This document shows, in pieces, positions 1 through 11,843 of a stretch of 64,000 nt of DNA (its first letter is position 1; the number at the start of each line of letters is the position of its first letter). Location of the stretch: NCBI GenBank assembly GCA_021904315.1, contig CM038916.1:7591065-7655064 (forward strand). Reading direction: 5' to 3'. The position numbers were made by a program, and so were the translations under genes. This stretch comes from Sphagnum magellanicum. Taxonomy: Eukaryota > Streptophyta > Sphagnopsida > Sphagnales > Sphagnaceae. The notes below the pieces were generated by a model that was given only the letters and a program-made list of their open reading frames with translations, ran no database searches and was not told the origin of the DNA.

Positions 1-3000
1 GTGGTAAAGGACTCTTGAAAATTTGAAAAATACTTTGAATTTTTTTTAAACATAATTTTGTATCTTTTAAATTGTGAATGTTTTTTGAACTTGGGTAGTA
101 GGTTACTATCATCTAAATTTTTTTACCATTAAAATTATGTTATTACAATAGTCCTTTACCTAGTCCTTTGTAAAATTAACCACATATGATGCAAGACCTA
201 TTCAAGTTCAAGTGTCCTCTTTAAAAACCAAAACCCAAAATTTAATTTAATGAATTTTTAATTTGAATTCCTAAACTTTCATATTAGTCATTTAGCACAA
301 TTTGAAATGATTAACGTGATTTTAAAATGTCAAAAAAAAAACACAATTTTCACCATTTTCAACATGGTTTTTGGCTCCTATCTCTATACTATCACCCATT
401 TTGCTTCACATAATTAAAAGAATTACTATGGCATGTAGATGCGATCATGATTTAAAATTAATTGTTGCATCTAGTAAAGATGGAAAAAATTAATATATTA
501 TATAACAAAAACAACCATATACACATTGGATATGTCTTCATTATTACATATTCCAATTTTAAAGTCAAATAACTTATGATATAATTATTTCCAAATATTC
601 CATTTATAAAACCAACAATTTTTTATTTTTTATTTCAACACAATTGGATCAAAATAAGAAATATTTGTAACATGCGTGATTAATTACCTTTTTAGATACC
701 CTAAGCACTTCACATCTTATTGATATGGTTACATCCCTTGGTGTAGTTTATCTTTTGGGATGATTGAACAATAAAATTTGTCAACATTGATTATGATAGA
801 AGATCAAAATCAACAAATTAGTGGATTTGAAACATTCAATGTGCATGCAAAAAAAAACAATGAAAAAATTGTCTTGCATAATTTTAATGGATTACCAATT
901 TCCTTCTCAAGAATTTGACAAGTTTTCACCTTATGAATTATCTAGAAAACTTTGCAAAAGATTTAACCCACTTTTTAGTAAATTGTTAATGGGCCATACA
1001 CAATTTAAAACATATATAGTGTCTTTATGTATATAAAACACCTAAAGTACATATCTTACAAAGATTTTAAATAACATTTGCAAAAAATGATTTAGAAGTT
1101 TGTTGCAAAATAATATGCATATTATTCACACCTCAGAGATCATACAATGATTTATAACCTAATGAACAAATTAGATGGGAAGCCACATACTTCACAAAAC
1201 TTCTTGACATTAAACTTTTCAACAAAAATATAATTCCAATGACAAGAATTTTCAAGGAATTGGTATATGGGAGATTTTTCATAATCTTTCATGTGGTTGT
1301 CCCTAGACAATTCTAGAGATGATTTCAATAGAAATTTAATTATCAAATCAGACTTTTTTTCAAAAAAAATTATATTGCATTCCCCCATATGGCTCCAAGG
1401 ATAGAGAGAGGCAAAAGATGACCAATGGAAGTGCACAAGTTGTTTTTAGCTCAACAAATGGAAGGGGGCAAAAGCTTGTGACAACAACCACTTTGTCACT
1501 ATTTTTTTCTCCTTTTTTCTATTTGTCATCATAATTAGATTGTTGATGTATGTTGTGCATAGAGTTTTCATTGAACTGGAAATGTGAAGTGCACACATGC
1601 ATATGGAATGTTTCATCAACCTCACTAACCTTTTTTTATAAAGGTACATCCTCTTCAACCAATATGATTTTTTTTCATTTATTCCATATGTGTTGGGTAA
1701 CTCACAAAACTTCATGACATTACATTTTTTGACAAAAACATAATTAATAATGTAAACGTGTTGCATGAATGTAAAGAAATGAGAAGTGTTAGACTATTGT
1801 ACTAAGGACTATAATCTTTGATGTCAATGATGTAGATGATTGGTCACACAAATTTACAAAATAAAAAGGTTATACATGTGTATGATGAAGATTACAAATA
1901 ACACTTTAGAAATATTGATGACATATGTAGTAATCACAATACAAATCATGCAAATGAAAACATTACAAATAAAAAATTATAACTTGAATATCAAATGTGT
2001 AATAAAATTGACCAAAAAATTTCCAAATGTCATTGCCATGTTTGACACCATTTGCACCATGTTTTTGCATAATTTAGATGAAGAATGAAATTTTTGTAAT
2101 AATTTCATCAACTTAATAACCAAATGGAGAAAATACTTAAATCAATCACATAATAACATTCACACAATTTAGACAACAAACATGCAAATGAACAACTCAT
2201 TCATTTATCCCCATGGAACACCTAAATTATGATCCATGCCATTAGATTTCTCAACCAAATGCACAAAATTTTTTAATTTGGACATAAAACATTTGGTAAA
2301 GTGAATGTGCAAGATAAAATACTTTTTAATATGACAAAATTTCAAGTCTCAAATATGTTCAAGTGAAATGAACTTCAACATCAAGCCTTTCAACAATTCA
2401 CAACAAATATAAACTAACAAGACCACAATAGAAATATGATTATATATGTTGGTGGCACAACAAGAACTAAAAAAACATAAATGATTAAAATTGTCAAAGA
2501 ATATTTCAATAAAATGGGCTAGAATCTACATTAAAAGTTGGTGCATAGTACTATGTTGTTTGGGTATATTGTTTTTGGTATATCTTTGGGTAAAGGTGTA
2601 GAATTTTTTTCAATTTTTTTAACCATTAGGTATGAGTATATTAGCTCTCAAAAAATTCCTTTAGATTAAGGTTCAAGTATACAAAAATTATTTTTTTGGA
2701 AATGGGTAGGGTTCAAGTACCCCTTATCGTCTACCCCTTTTTGGGGTAAAAAATGGGTACACGTTTTTGTATTTAATTAAAAATGAAGGAAGAAATTTAC
2801 ATTTTGAAAATTTTAAATAGTTTCAAAGTTCAAATCTAATGTTAAAATGCAAGAATCAAATTGTTTAATTCATGTTGAACTAACATAAACTTGCCTACAA
2901 ATGAACACTTAATGTATCAAAAGACAATGGCATCATGGTCAAAAATCGATTGATGATGGAGTCTAAAGGTAATTTAATAAGCTTTTGAATCACCTAATTC

Positions 3001-3520
3001 CATTAAGTAATGTGAAAGTTATGGCCGTCCAAAATAGGTGGGTCTTCCATTTGAATTATATCCTTACCACACACCTATCACTCCTAACATGCGCACTTTC
3101 ACATGCTAACAATCCTCAATTTTATCGTGTATGGTTTGCCTAAAGTTCTCACCTTTTCACTTATATAGTTGGGCCAAAGGGAAGGCATTACATTTTCACA
3201 TAAAAATATATTTTGGGGAGCTCTTGAAGTTTCAATTTTTAAGAAATTTCCTTGTGATGGGCCAATCAAATTTGTTACTTGCTAGAAAAAAAGGAACTTG
3301 GAGGCATCCCATTATTACTAAAATAGCAAAGTTTAGGGTTTAAGTCATTTAGTGCAATTTTTTTTACTCAAATGCCAAAACATATTCAATTTTGGGTATG
3401 AGTATTTATTGCATATATCTAGGTTTATGGACAGGGTGTAATTTTTCAAATTTATATACCCTTCAATATGTGCTCCATTAGGGTATGTTCATTTGAAAAT
3501 AATATGTTAGGGTAAATAAT
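1..3520. other. AT-rich intergenic DNA, no gene recognised
   Basis: This stretch is strongly AT-rich, with many short homopolymer runs. Both strands give only short open frames without recognisable motifs. It may be decayed transposon sequence, since a helicase relic starts just downstream, but I could not identify a family here. Confidence 0.6.
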
Positions 3521-3559
3521 ATACCCTATCTATACCCAAAAATTTTATCCAAATAAAAA

Positions 3560-4450
3560 ATACATCCACACAACATTGGTGCATACAAATTAAGGAATGT
3601 AATGTTAATAAATGGTTCAACAATCTTTTCATTAATTGGATTTCCAATTGACAAATCAATCAACCCACATAAGATAAAACCATCCCACACTAATTGGACA
3701 AACATTAACCATCTAATTATAGATGAGGTATCAATGGTAGGTTGCAATATGCTTGTTGACATTCACTTAAAATTACAAACATTGAAAGAAAACATTCTTC
3801 TCTTTGGAGGTTTAAATATTATTTTCATGGTAGGTTTTCTATGGTTTCCATTAATCAATGATTGTCCCTTATGTTTTAACAATATAAAATTGGTTTTTTC
3901 ATTCACAAAACAAACCCCAAAAGAAGTGATAGGAAAAAATCTATGGGAAAACTATGTGTGTTTCAACAAAATAATATTGCCAAAGCAAATGAGGCAAGTT
4001 GAAGATGTGCATATTTTAACCTATTTGTAACAAGAAATTCAAAGGGGATGATTATAATTTTTTTCAAATGTGTTTTTTTGTCAACTTTGAAAATTAATTC
4101 CTTTTTAACACTTCATGGGATACAATTACATACATTATACCCCATAACAAATTAAGAAATGCAATGAAGCATTACATAATTAATCAAATTTTAACTAAAT
4201 AAAACCATGAATGCTACTCTATTTTAGCAAAAGAAATATATTAAAAAAACCTATTAGAGTTGATGTTGAATTCATGGTTAGACAAACCATTTCAAGGAAC
4301 AAAAATCATAATCTAGTTGCATTTAAAATTTGTACAAAAGCATGTGAGTAATATTAAAGAAAAACATATATATCCATTACTGAAATTGGTTAATGGTGTT
4401 GTTAGTGAAGTGCTTCAAATTGTGACCCCCATGGATGATCCAATAGGACA
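3560..4450 (+). pseudogene. PIF1/Helitron-type helicase relic
   Basis: A 142-codon open stretch (3602-4030) reads like the middle of a PIF1-family DNA helicase. It has a Walker B-like segment, IIDEVSMVG, then FGGLN where the family normally has an FGGD motif, and then LPKQMRQVEDVHI, which matches the conserved L-x-x-x-x-R segment that follows. Weak similarity seems to continue to about 4450. The Walker A part, the C-terminal helicase motifs and any Rep domain are not visible, so this is a fragment. PIF1-like helicases of this kind are carried by Helitrons in plants; a broken host PIF1 gene is less likely given the surroundings. Confidence 0.6.
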
Positions 4451-4559
4451 AAAACATCAATCCATTCCCCAAGTTAATCTACTTATATAAAAAAATGGGT
4501 GTCCACATGCTTGATTCGGTAATTCAAGATTGGTGAATCCTCCGGAATGTTTGTTCTCA

Positions 4560-5990
4560 TCAACAAACTGTGCCAAAATTCTGGGCCAAAACCAATTTGA
4601 TTAGTCCATTGCTCCTAAAAAAAAGAAACTATGGAGGCTGCTCAAAGTAGAAGGTTTTGTTTTGATGTATATAGTTCCTCCCCTCGGGCCCACCTATATA
4701 GGTGAAAGTGCCAAAACATATGCGCTAAAAGTGAGGTGCTTATATATGGAGAACATGTTGGGGAACACATTGTGAACTTGGGAAACATTGTGGGAACCCA
4801 TTAGGAACTTAAAAGGAACATCATGGGAACACATTAGGAAATAGGGAAAACTGAAAAAAAAAAATCTTCCCTATCCCCCCTTAACTTGGGCCCTCCTATT
4901 AGCTGAAAGGAAAATAAATCCTCTCCTCCCACCCCCCTGATCACCCCCAATAAAACTTGCATGGAAAGTCTAGTGTCCACTCTGGATAGTCCACTCTCCA
5001 CACCACATACACTTGAAAAAAAAAAACCTCCCCTCCAACCTGCAACCTCCCAACCCTAAACCCAAAACTTAAAAGGAAAAATCCAAGGCACTCTGAAAGC
5101 ATGATTGCATTTCCCATTGATTGGATGAAATTTCTCTCCTCAAAAAGGTTCATCATAATTTTTCGCTTGGGCTATTACCCCTCGCAACGAACACCTCGGC
5201 TATATAGGTGAGAAGGGGAGGATTTTGGGCAAAACATATGGGTTTGATATTAGGTGTTATTGGGAACACCATTGGGGAACACATTGAGAACTTGGGGAAC
5301 AACTTGGGAACATGGTAGGAACACATCAACAATTCATGAATAAAAAAACCTCTCCCCCCTCCCCCCTCCCCCCAAAACCCAAATTGAAAAGCTAGGGTGC
5401 ATGAGTGGATGCTGCACCTTCCCATTAGCTGCATTTAATTTCTATTTCCAAAATTGTTAGTTACATTTTTGACCTAAGCTAATGGCAGGGAAATAAATTT
5501 GGGGAATAATCACCTCCCTTATTAATTAAATCAGGTGCCTCCCAAGTTTTTTTTTGGGGCAACATGCCAATTTGATTGGCCCATCACTCTAAAAAAAAAG
5601 AAATAATGGAGACTCCGCAAAACAGACGGTTCTATTTTAAACTGTACAGGTCCTCCCCTTTGGCCCACCTATATAGGTGAAAGGAGGACACCATTTTCCA
5701 AGGCATATAAAAATGAGGAGGTATGGAGAAAATGTTGGGGAAAATATTGGGAACCCATCAGGAACTTGAAAGGAACATAGTGCGAACACATTAGGAAGTC
5801 GGGAAAAATGAAAAAAAATCTGTCCTTCCCCCCCCCCTCACACCCAAAACATAAAAGGAAAAAAAACAAGGCACCTTGAGTGCATGTTTGGGGCTTCCCA
5901 TTGGTTGCATGAAATTTCTCTTTCTAAAAGACTTCATCACCATTTTTGGCATGGGCTAACGCCCCTTGCAAAGAACACCCCACTTATTCA
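4560..5990. repeat. Degenerate direct repeats with a TATATAGG core
   Basis: Three imperfect copies of one unit occur at about 4565-5215, 5215-5510 (partial) and 5545-5990. Shared landmarks are a CTATATAGGTGA core (near 4693, 5200 and 5670), runs of GGGAACACATT-type words, a C-rich tract, and a block containing TTCCCATTGGTTGCATGAAA. There is no coding potential. The origin is unknown; it may be the inside of a non-autonomous transposon, because a Helitron 3' end follows at 6118. Confidence 0.6.
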
Positions 5991-6061
5991 GTGTTGGGGC
6001 ACATTTGATTTTTAAAAATAATTGATGGGTAAAAGTGGACAAAATGGATTTTGATACATAA

Positions 6062-6118
6062 CACTTTAGTTTTTTGCTTATTTGATCATTTTGCTTGCAA
6101 AATGGGTTTACCGACTAG
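6062..6118 (+). mobile_element. Helitron 3' terminus (plus orientation)
   Basis: A 7-bp stem (CATTTTG / CAAAATG, 6087-6104, 4-nt loop) is followed 10 nt later by CTAG and a T. That is the standard Helitron 3' end: a hairpin, then CTRR, next to a target T. The preceding 55 bp nearly match the terminus at 11843, so both belong to one subfamily. The 5' end of this element was not found. Confidence 0.7.
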
Positions 6119-7289
6119 TTGGTAAACCCATTTTGCAAACAAAATGTTCAAGAGAAAGGATTGATAGGACCTTGAGAATTGTTTAATCAACAATTTTAAG
6201 TTGGGATAATTTTCGTTTGATGAGACAATAAGAATTTAGGAAGCATTTTATTTTCAACAGCCACACATCATGAACTTAGCTTTCGTTATAGCCATTTTTG
6301 CATCCAATGCAGGGAATTTCAACCCCGTGATTTGGATGTGGGAATTTCGACCCATCGAGAAAGAAAAACAAGCAAGAGATAGAGAAGAAAGATCATCGCA
6401 ACAATTCCATATAAACAACATTGGTCGTCATCATACCATTCAGGCAGAAAACAAAGATGTCATTCACACACATTGTTCGTGACAGAGTTACATACAATTG
6501 GCCATGGGTGAAGATAGGTTCAGGCAAGTAAATGCCAACAATTTTCATGGTTTGACCCTGCGCCTAGTTAATGGTCATAGCGAATGCCAATTGCAAGGGG
6601 AATTGGCGCCTTTGTAGGGTGAATGGCCACTTTAAATGGTTTGTTGTTATGGTGATGTACGGTATGTTGACAATATTCCCTGCATGCGCGCCACCAATGA
6701 TCTGCACGACAATCAATCTCCGTGCTAGGCACCAAATGATTAAACGGGTCCCATTACAAAGTTCTGAGGCCACATCGAGATTTCTTAGTAAGATAACAAG
6801 GACGCTAACTTTGAAAGCTAGGTGATGTGGTGGCATACCTGCCAGAGTAATGGTGTTGAGAAATTCTGTGCCAATCACCATAGCCTGGTCATCCCCCGTT
6901 TCCACCAAATCTGTGGACAAAAATACGTGCTCTTGCCCGGGCACAACCTCGACAATTTGAGTGTTGAAAGAGTTCACGACTATATTTTTTGTTGTCAGAA
7001 TAGCTCGATCGTCCATGTATCCTTGGTTTGTGTAATTGATTGTTAGGGCCGGGAAAACATCGTGGATGAGGGTCTCTAAAGATGGCGCTTCATGGATTTT
7101 CGAGTATAAGGCGATCTTGACTTCGATTGAAGGTTCTACGTCAACTTCCAGTGGAAAATGATCAATGATGGAAGATTCTTAGTCATTGTCGACTCTCAAA
7201 AGGTACTCAGCATACGGCCTGGAGAGGGGATCGGTGTGCAATCTCATGTTTTCTGTGAGAGTCAAGACGTGCATTTGACACCACAAAAC
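6115..7289 (-). mobile_element. Helitron 3' half, left arm of inverted pair
   Basis: Read on the minus strand, this segment carries the C-terminal half of a Helitron PIF1-like helicase, then a 3' tail ending in a hairpin (6129-6146) and CTAG (6115-6118). It is a close inverted copy of 9803-10976, about 90% identical by eye and almost equal in length. The inner edge stops exactly where the terminal-inverted-repeat element begins at 7290. The rolling-circle Rep domain and the 5' TC end are absent. Confidence 0.8.
6540..7280 (-). pseudogene. Helitron helicase C-terminal fragment
   Basis: An open stretch at 6564-7016 encodes the end of a PIF1-like helicase. LCNGTRLIIWCLARRLI and FPLQLAFAMTIN match the conserved N-G-T-R and F-x-L-x-x-A-x-A-x-T-I-N-K segments. 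The matching plus-strand copy at 10318-10698 carries on into KAQGQT and the Y-V-x-L-S-R motif, whereas this copy loses frame after TIN. Translation of 7016-7280 shows related but interrupted sequence. It is non-functional. Confidence 0.75.
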
Positions 7290-8161
7290 TTGTCACAACC
7301 CCACTTTGAGGGAAATGTGAGGTCGCCACTCACACTCCCGAAAATGGGACTTGGGAGTCCTCCAAGACTCTTGAAAATGTAGAGCGTGATTGCAAGGGTC
7401 AAAACACCTCACATTGAAGCGTTCTTTGTACCGTTGAAAAGGTCTTGAAGTGTAGATGTCTAAAATGGCCTCGCATGAGCCATTTGGACATTTGCAGCAT
7501 AAGTTATGGTCGAAAGAAGGGCCAGGAGTTAAATTGTCAATTTGACTCCCGACCACTAAAAGTCAAGAATCGACTCGATTCTGGTGCGTGTAGAAGGAGT
7601 GTGACACACCGTTGGAAAGCTCTTGAGGATAGCTACAACTTTGGTTGAGACCTCGTCCCGATCCGACCTTGGGGCAAAAAGTTATGAATGCCCAAAGTCC
7701 CAGGAGTCCAAACTGGGATAGTTTCGAGACTCCACTTTGGGAGTCCCGGGAAAAAGAGCCATTTGGATGCACGTGCGACAAAGAGCTGCAGAGAATACTA
7801 TATGGGGGAAGGTGGTGGCTTCCCTTGAGTCCGAGCCGTGGTGAGTCAAGTGAGTCCAAGGTTGCCCGTGGCTTGTCTCAACACTAAAAATGTGCAGAAT
7901 GAATTCTAACCAACTTGTTGGTTGGATTTGGATGCAGGACCGAATAACTAAGTAGCTTGTCCCTCTTCCTAGTCTAAATCCCGGAGCTTTCAACACACCC
8001 CTCTCACCCCCTTTAATACTGGAAACTGGGAGCGTGCCCCAAGTCCTTCACATTTTCGCAACTTGAGTGAATTAAGGACTTGGGTGTGCGTCAATTCCCA
8101 AATCCCATTTTCGGGAATGTGAGTGGTGACCTCACACTTCCCTCAAAGTGGGGTTGTGACA
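7290..8161. mobile_element. Terminal-inverted-repeat element, copy 1
   Basis: The segment starts TGTCACAACCCCACTTTGAG and ends with its exact reverse complement. The inverted ends run about 65-70 bp (7290-7356 and 8095-8161) with only a few differences. The interior has no convincing transposase, so this is probably a non-autonomous DNA transposon. A related copy lies at about 21493-22345. No clear target-site duplication was seen. It abuts the left Helitron arm precisely. Confidence 0.7.
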
Positions 8162-9052
8162 TTAACGATGTATCTACAGGTGCTTGATTTTACTTTATGC
8201 TGGTTTTAAGTTTTTGCAAGACATTCTTTTCAGCTTTACATGATGAAAGAGAATATGGAAAACCAAGAGATTGATGAAGAGTCTTACAATGGGAGCTATA
8301 AGGCCACCAAAAAGAATGATTCCAGCCACCAGTGAAAGACAGCTTGCAAAATATTGCTGCAAAGTCTCTTTCTAACCTAATTCCACCAGACTTTTGTTTA
8401 TGTGTTCCTAAATCACAAAATGCCCCAAATCATCATCATCATCATCATCATCATCTTCTTCTTCTTCTTCAAATTCTAGTTTTGGGGATGACTACTAAAA
8501 ATCTCTCTCCAACCGAATTCCTCCACACTTTTGTTTGTGTGTTCTTGAATCACAAAATGCTCCAAATCTTCTTCATATGTTTTTATTTTGTGGGACCACA
8601 TATTGAGCAACGGTGAAAGTGCTCTGAGTCATTCACATTCATCACTCTCAAAAGTTCTGGTCTATTTTGGGGGGTGGGGTATCCTAGAAAAAATCTACCT
8701 ATTCAAAGTTTTTTTCAAATTTCTTTGCCATCTCATTCATGCTTACCGTCTCATCATTGCCAATATTCAGTGGCTCCTAGAAGTTTGATTTTGTCAACCT
8801 GCGAATGGAACTAAGGATCTCATAAACCGAAAGAGACATTATTTTTTCCCATATGAATCATTAACTGATTCAAACAAAAAAATTGCAAAAATCTCCACTC
8901 AACCCTATGTCTACATACATACTTTCCTGCCATGACCACATGAAAAACAATAGAGGAGAGAATTGGGACATTGTTGAAGTAGTTCACAACTGGCTGTACA
9001 ACTAATTGTACAAACCTTATCTCCATGAGTCTTATCACCCCCAACTTCAGAG
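8162..9052. other. Helitron spacer, no clear gene
   Basis: This is the inner spacer of the inverted Helitron pair. It has a CAT/CTT microsatellite at about 8430-8470. On the minus strand at 8820-9052 there is a cysteine-rich stretch that may continue the fragment annotated next, in a different frame. No complete gene was seen. Confidence 0.5.
8430..8470. repeat. (CAT)n/(CTT)n microsatellite
   Basis: About eight CAT units run directly into about six CTT units. Confidence 0.9.
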
Positions 9053-9335
9053 TCAAGGGAACCCATCATTGTACTCAGAATTTCCCACAAACATCAACAT
9101 GCTTTGATCCAGATAATCATTTGGTGAAACGTCCAAACTACTATAGTTGTTCTCAGCATCAAGTTGCGTGAGTGCTTCATACACCCCAACACCTGCTAAC
9201 ACTAAAAGATTCAAGGAGTGCACAAATGTGTCATTCATTAGAAGTCGCACAGTACCCCCTGCATACGGCCCACAATGGCACTCCTCTAGTGATGTAGGAA
9301 GAAGGCCATCAACTTCAGATCGAAACAAAAGCTAG
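9053..9335 (-). pseudogene. Unidentified coding-like fragment, possibly captured exon
   Basis: The minus strand keeps an open frame of 91 codons with protein-like composition, including SLEECHCGPYAGGTVRLL and HSLNLLVLAGVGVYEAL. A plausible acceptor (GACTAG) lies just before it, near 9332. Downstream the likely continuation (SEVGGDKTHGDKVC) is in another frame. It lies antisense to, and just upstream of, the Helitron helicase relic. I do not recognise the family. A host gene piece captured by the Helitron would fit, since Helitrons are known for this, but chance cannot be excluded. Confidence 0.35.
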
Positions 9336-9429
9336 TCACCTGGCCTATACTTAATATCTTGCACCCACTCAACCCTTTATCTTGACGTTGTATATAACGT
9401 TGTATATAACGTGTTATTGGCATTGATTC

Positions 9430-10698
9430 GATGAGATGGACATGTCGCCATCGGGGTTGCATTTTCCGGCATAGTAGCTCTCCTATTGGAAGGTGGACGA
9501 ACCGCACATTCAGTTTTCAAGATCCCAATTGCCCTTGGTAGGGATTCAATGTGTTCAATACATGTGCAAAGTGATTTTGCTGAGCTACTTCGGGAAGCAA
9601 AGTTGATCGTTTGGGATGAGGCTCCAACACAACACTGACATTGTGCCGAGGCAGTAGACCGAACTTTGCATGACATCATGTAGCGCCCAGATTCGCCCTT
9701 TGGCGATACAGTGGTTGTCTTTGGGGGTGATTTTTGACAATGTCCACTAGTGGTGTCCAAAAGCTCTCAGGCAACAATCGTTTCTGTAGCCCTTTCGCTT
9801 TCGGTTTTGTGGCGTCAAGTGCGCGTCTTGATTCTCACAGAAAAATGAGATTGCGCACCAATCCCCTTTCTAGGCCATATGCTAAGTACCTTCTAAAAGT
9901 CAGCAATGGCCAAGAGTCATTGATCATTGATCATTTTCCATCGAAAGTCGACGCAGAGCCTTCAATCGGAGTCGAGATCGCCTTATACCCGAAAATCCAT
10001 GAAGCGCCATCTTTAGAGACCCTCATCCACAATGTTTTCCCGACCCTAGCAATCAATTACACAAACCAAGGATACATGGATGGTCGAGCTATTCTAAAAA
10101 TAAAAAATACAGTCGTGAACTCTTTCAACACCCAAATTATCAAAGATGTGCTCGAGCAAGAGCATGTATTTTTGTTAGCAGACTTGGTGGAAACGGGGGA
10201 TGACTAGGCTATGGTGATTGGCACAGAATTTCTCAACGCCATTACTTTGGTAGGTATGCCACCACATCGTTTGGCCCTCAAAGTTGGCATCTTGTTATCT
10301 TATTAAGAAATCTCGATGTGGCCTCAGGACTTTGTAATGGGACCCGTCTAATCATTTGGCGCCTAGCACGGAGATTGATCATCGCGCAGATCATTGGTGG
10401 CGTGCATGCGGGGAATATTGTCAACATACCGCACATCACCACAACAATAAACCGTTTAAAGTGGCCATTCACCTTACAAAGGCGCCAATTCCCTTTGCAA
10501 TTGGCATTCGCTATGACCATTAACAAGGCGCAGGGTCAGACCATGAAAACTGTTAGCATTTACTTGCCTGATTCTGTCTTCACCCATGGCCAATTGTATG
10601 TAGTTCTGTCACGAACTATGCGTGTGAATGACATCTTTGTTTTCTGCTTGAATGGGAGGACGACGACCAATGTTGTTTATATGGAATTGTTGCGATGA
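9430..10698 (+). pseudogene. Helitron PIF1-like helicase relic
   Basis: Plus-strand frames together cover much of a Helitron helicase. LLLEGGRTAHSVFKIPI is the region after Walker A; AKLIVWDEAP is Walker B; VVVFGGDF follows; then comes a long central region; finally LCNGTRLIIW, FAMTINKAQGQTMKTVSIYL and HGQLYVVLSR form the C-terminal motifs. The frame changes at least twice and in-frame stops are present, so it is not functional. Walker A and the Rep domain are not seen. The 3' end of the element follows 278 bp downstream. Confidence 0.85.
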
Positions 10699-10976
10699 TC
10701 TCTCTTCTCTATTTCTTGCTTGCTTTTCTCTCTCGATGGGTCGAAATTCCCACATCCAAATCATGGGGTTGAAATTCCTTGCATTAGATGCAAAAATGGC
10801 TACAACGAAAGTTACATTCATGATGTGCGACTATTGAAAATTGAATGTTTCCTAAATTCTTACTGTCTCATCAAACGAAAATTATCCCAACTTAAAATTG
10901 TTGATTAAACAATTCTCAAGGTCCTATCAATCCTTTCTCTTGAACATTTTGTTTGCAAAATGGGTTTACCAACTAG
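9803..10976 (+). mobile_element. Helitron 3' half, right arm of inverted pair
   Basis: This is the mirror copy of 6115-7289. It ends with a hairpin (CATTTTG / CAAAATG at 10945-10962), a 10-nt spacer and CTAG (10973-10976) before a T, a canonical Helitron 3' terminus. The sequence continues coherently upstream to about 9430 in helicase coding, so this arm belongs to the longer original element and the left arm is the shorter copy. Confidence 0.85.
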
Positions 10977-11170
10977 TCATACATATACAAAAATGAAATC
11001 CCCTTTTATAAGTTACCTATTTGATAACTTGAAAATGTCAAAAATAGGCAAACTAATGATGGAATCTTTTCAACAGTCACACAAAATGGGATTAAATTAT
11101 GGAACCCACCCATGAAATCCCCAAAAATAAATAAACAAGGGGTGTGTCACATAGTGGCCTTCACATTTAC

Positions 11171-11707
11171 AACAAAAAGTATCTAAAGGCAAAAGAAGAA
11201 TTATGAAAATTCAAATATTTCACCATGCAAAAAATACAATCTTCAAAAAAATCCCCTAAAAGAAACCACAATCCTTCAAAATGTCATAACTTTATAACTA
11301 ATCTCAAGTTTCAACACAAGTTAAAATATCATCTTTCAAAAATCATCATATAAAAATAAGCCTATTACATAGGGGCCAAAATCCATTAAGCTAGTATACT
11401 CTATAATGAATCTAGACACAATATCCTTGCCTTGGTAGGCAAGGCCAACAAAAAGTATCTTAAGGCAAAAGAAGAATTATGGAAATTTAAATATTTCACC
11501 AATGCAAAAATTATAATCTTCAAAAAAATCCTCTAACAGAAACTAAAAAATTGTTCAAGATGTCATGAATTCTATAACCACCTCAAGTTTCAACACCAAC
11601 CAAAATATCATCTTTCAAAAATCCTCATATAAAAATAGACCTACTACCTACCTAGGGGCCAAAATCCCATAAGCTATTATACTCTATAATGAATATCCAA
11701 GGCCAAT
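11171..11707. repeat. Tandem duplication, 276-bp unit
   Basis: Two adjacent copies start at 11171 and 11447 with AACAAAAAGTATCT. Both contain GGCAAAAGAAGAATTATG, a TCAAGTTTCAACAC segment and CTCTATAATGAAT near the end. No coding potential. They lie upstream of another Helitron 3' end and may be inside that element. Confidence 0.8.
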
Positions 11708-11784
11708 AAATAAAGACTTATGTCTTATTATATACTCTGATCAATCTCCTCATTTGAAGACTTCAAAGTTTGACTGGAAAGTTT

Positions 11785-11843
11785 GACACTTTAGTCTTTT
11801 GCTTATTTGATCATTTTGCTTGCAAAATGGGTTTACAAACTAG
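11785..11843 (+). mobile_element. Helitron 3' terminus (third copy)
   Basis: The hairpin CATTTTG / CAAAATG (11812-11829) is followed by 10 nt and then CTAG (11840-11843) and T. The 55 bp upstream match the terminus ending at 6118. Its 5' end was not located; the 276-bp tandem duplication may be internal to it. Confidence 0.7.

Noticed and set aside
7158-7996. Several 70-100 codon frames on both strands
   Set aside because: They fall within the terminal-inverted-repeat element and overlap in conflicting frames; none has a recognisable motif.
9377-9760. 127-codon minus-strand frame
   Set aside because: It is antisense to the Helitron helicase Walker B region, which reads convincingly on the plus strand.
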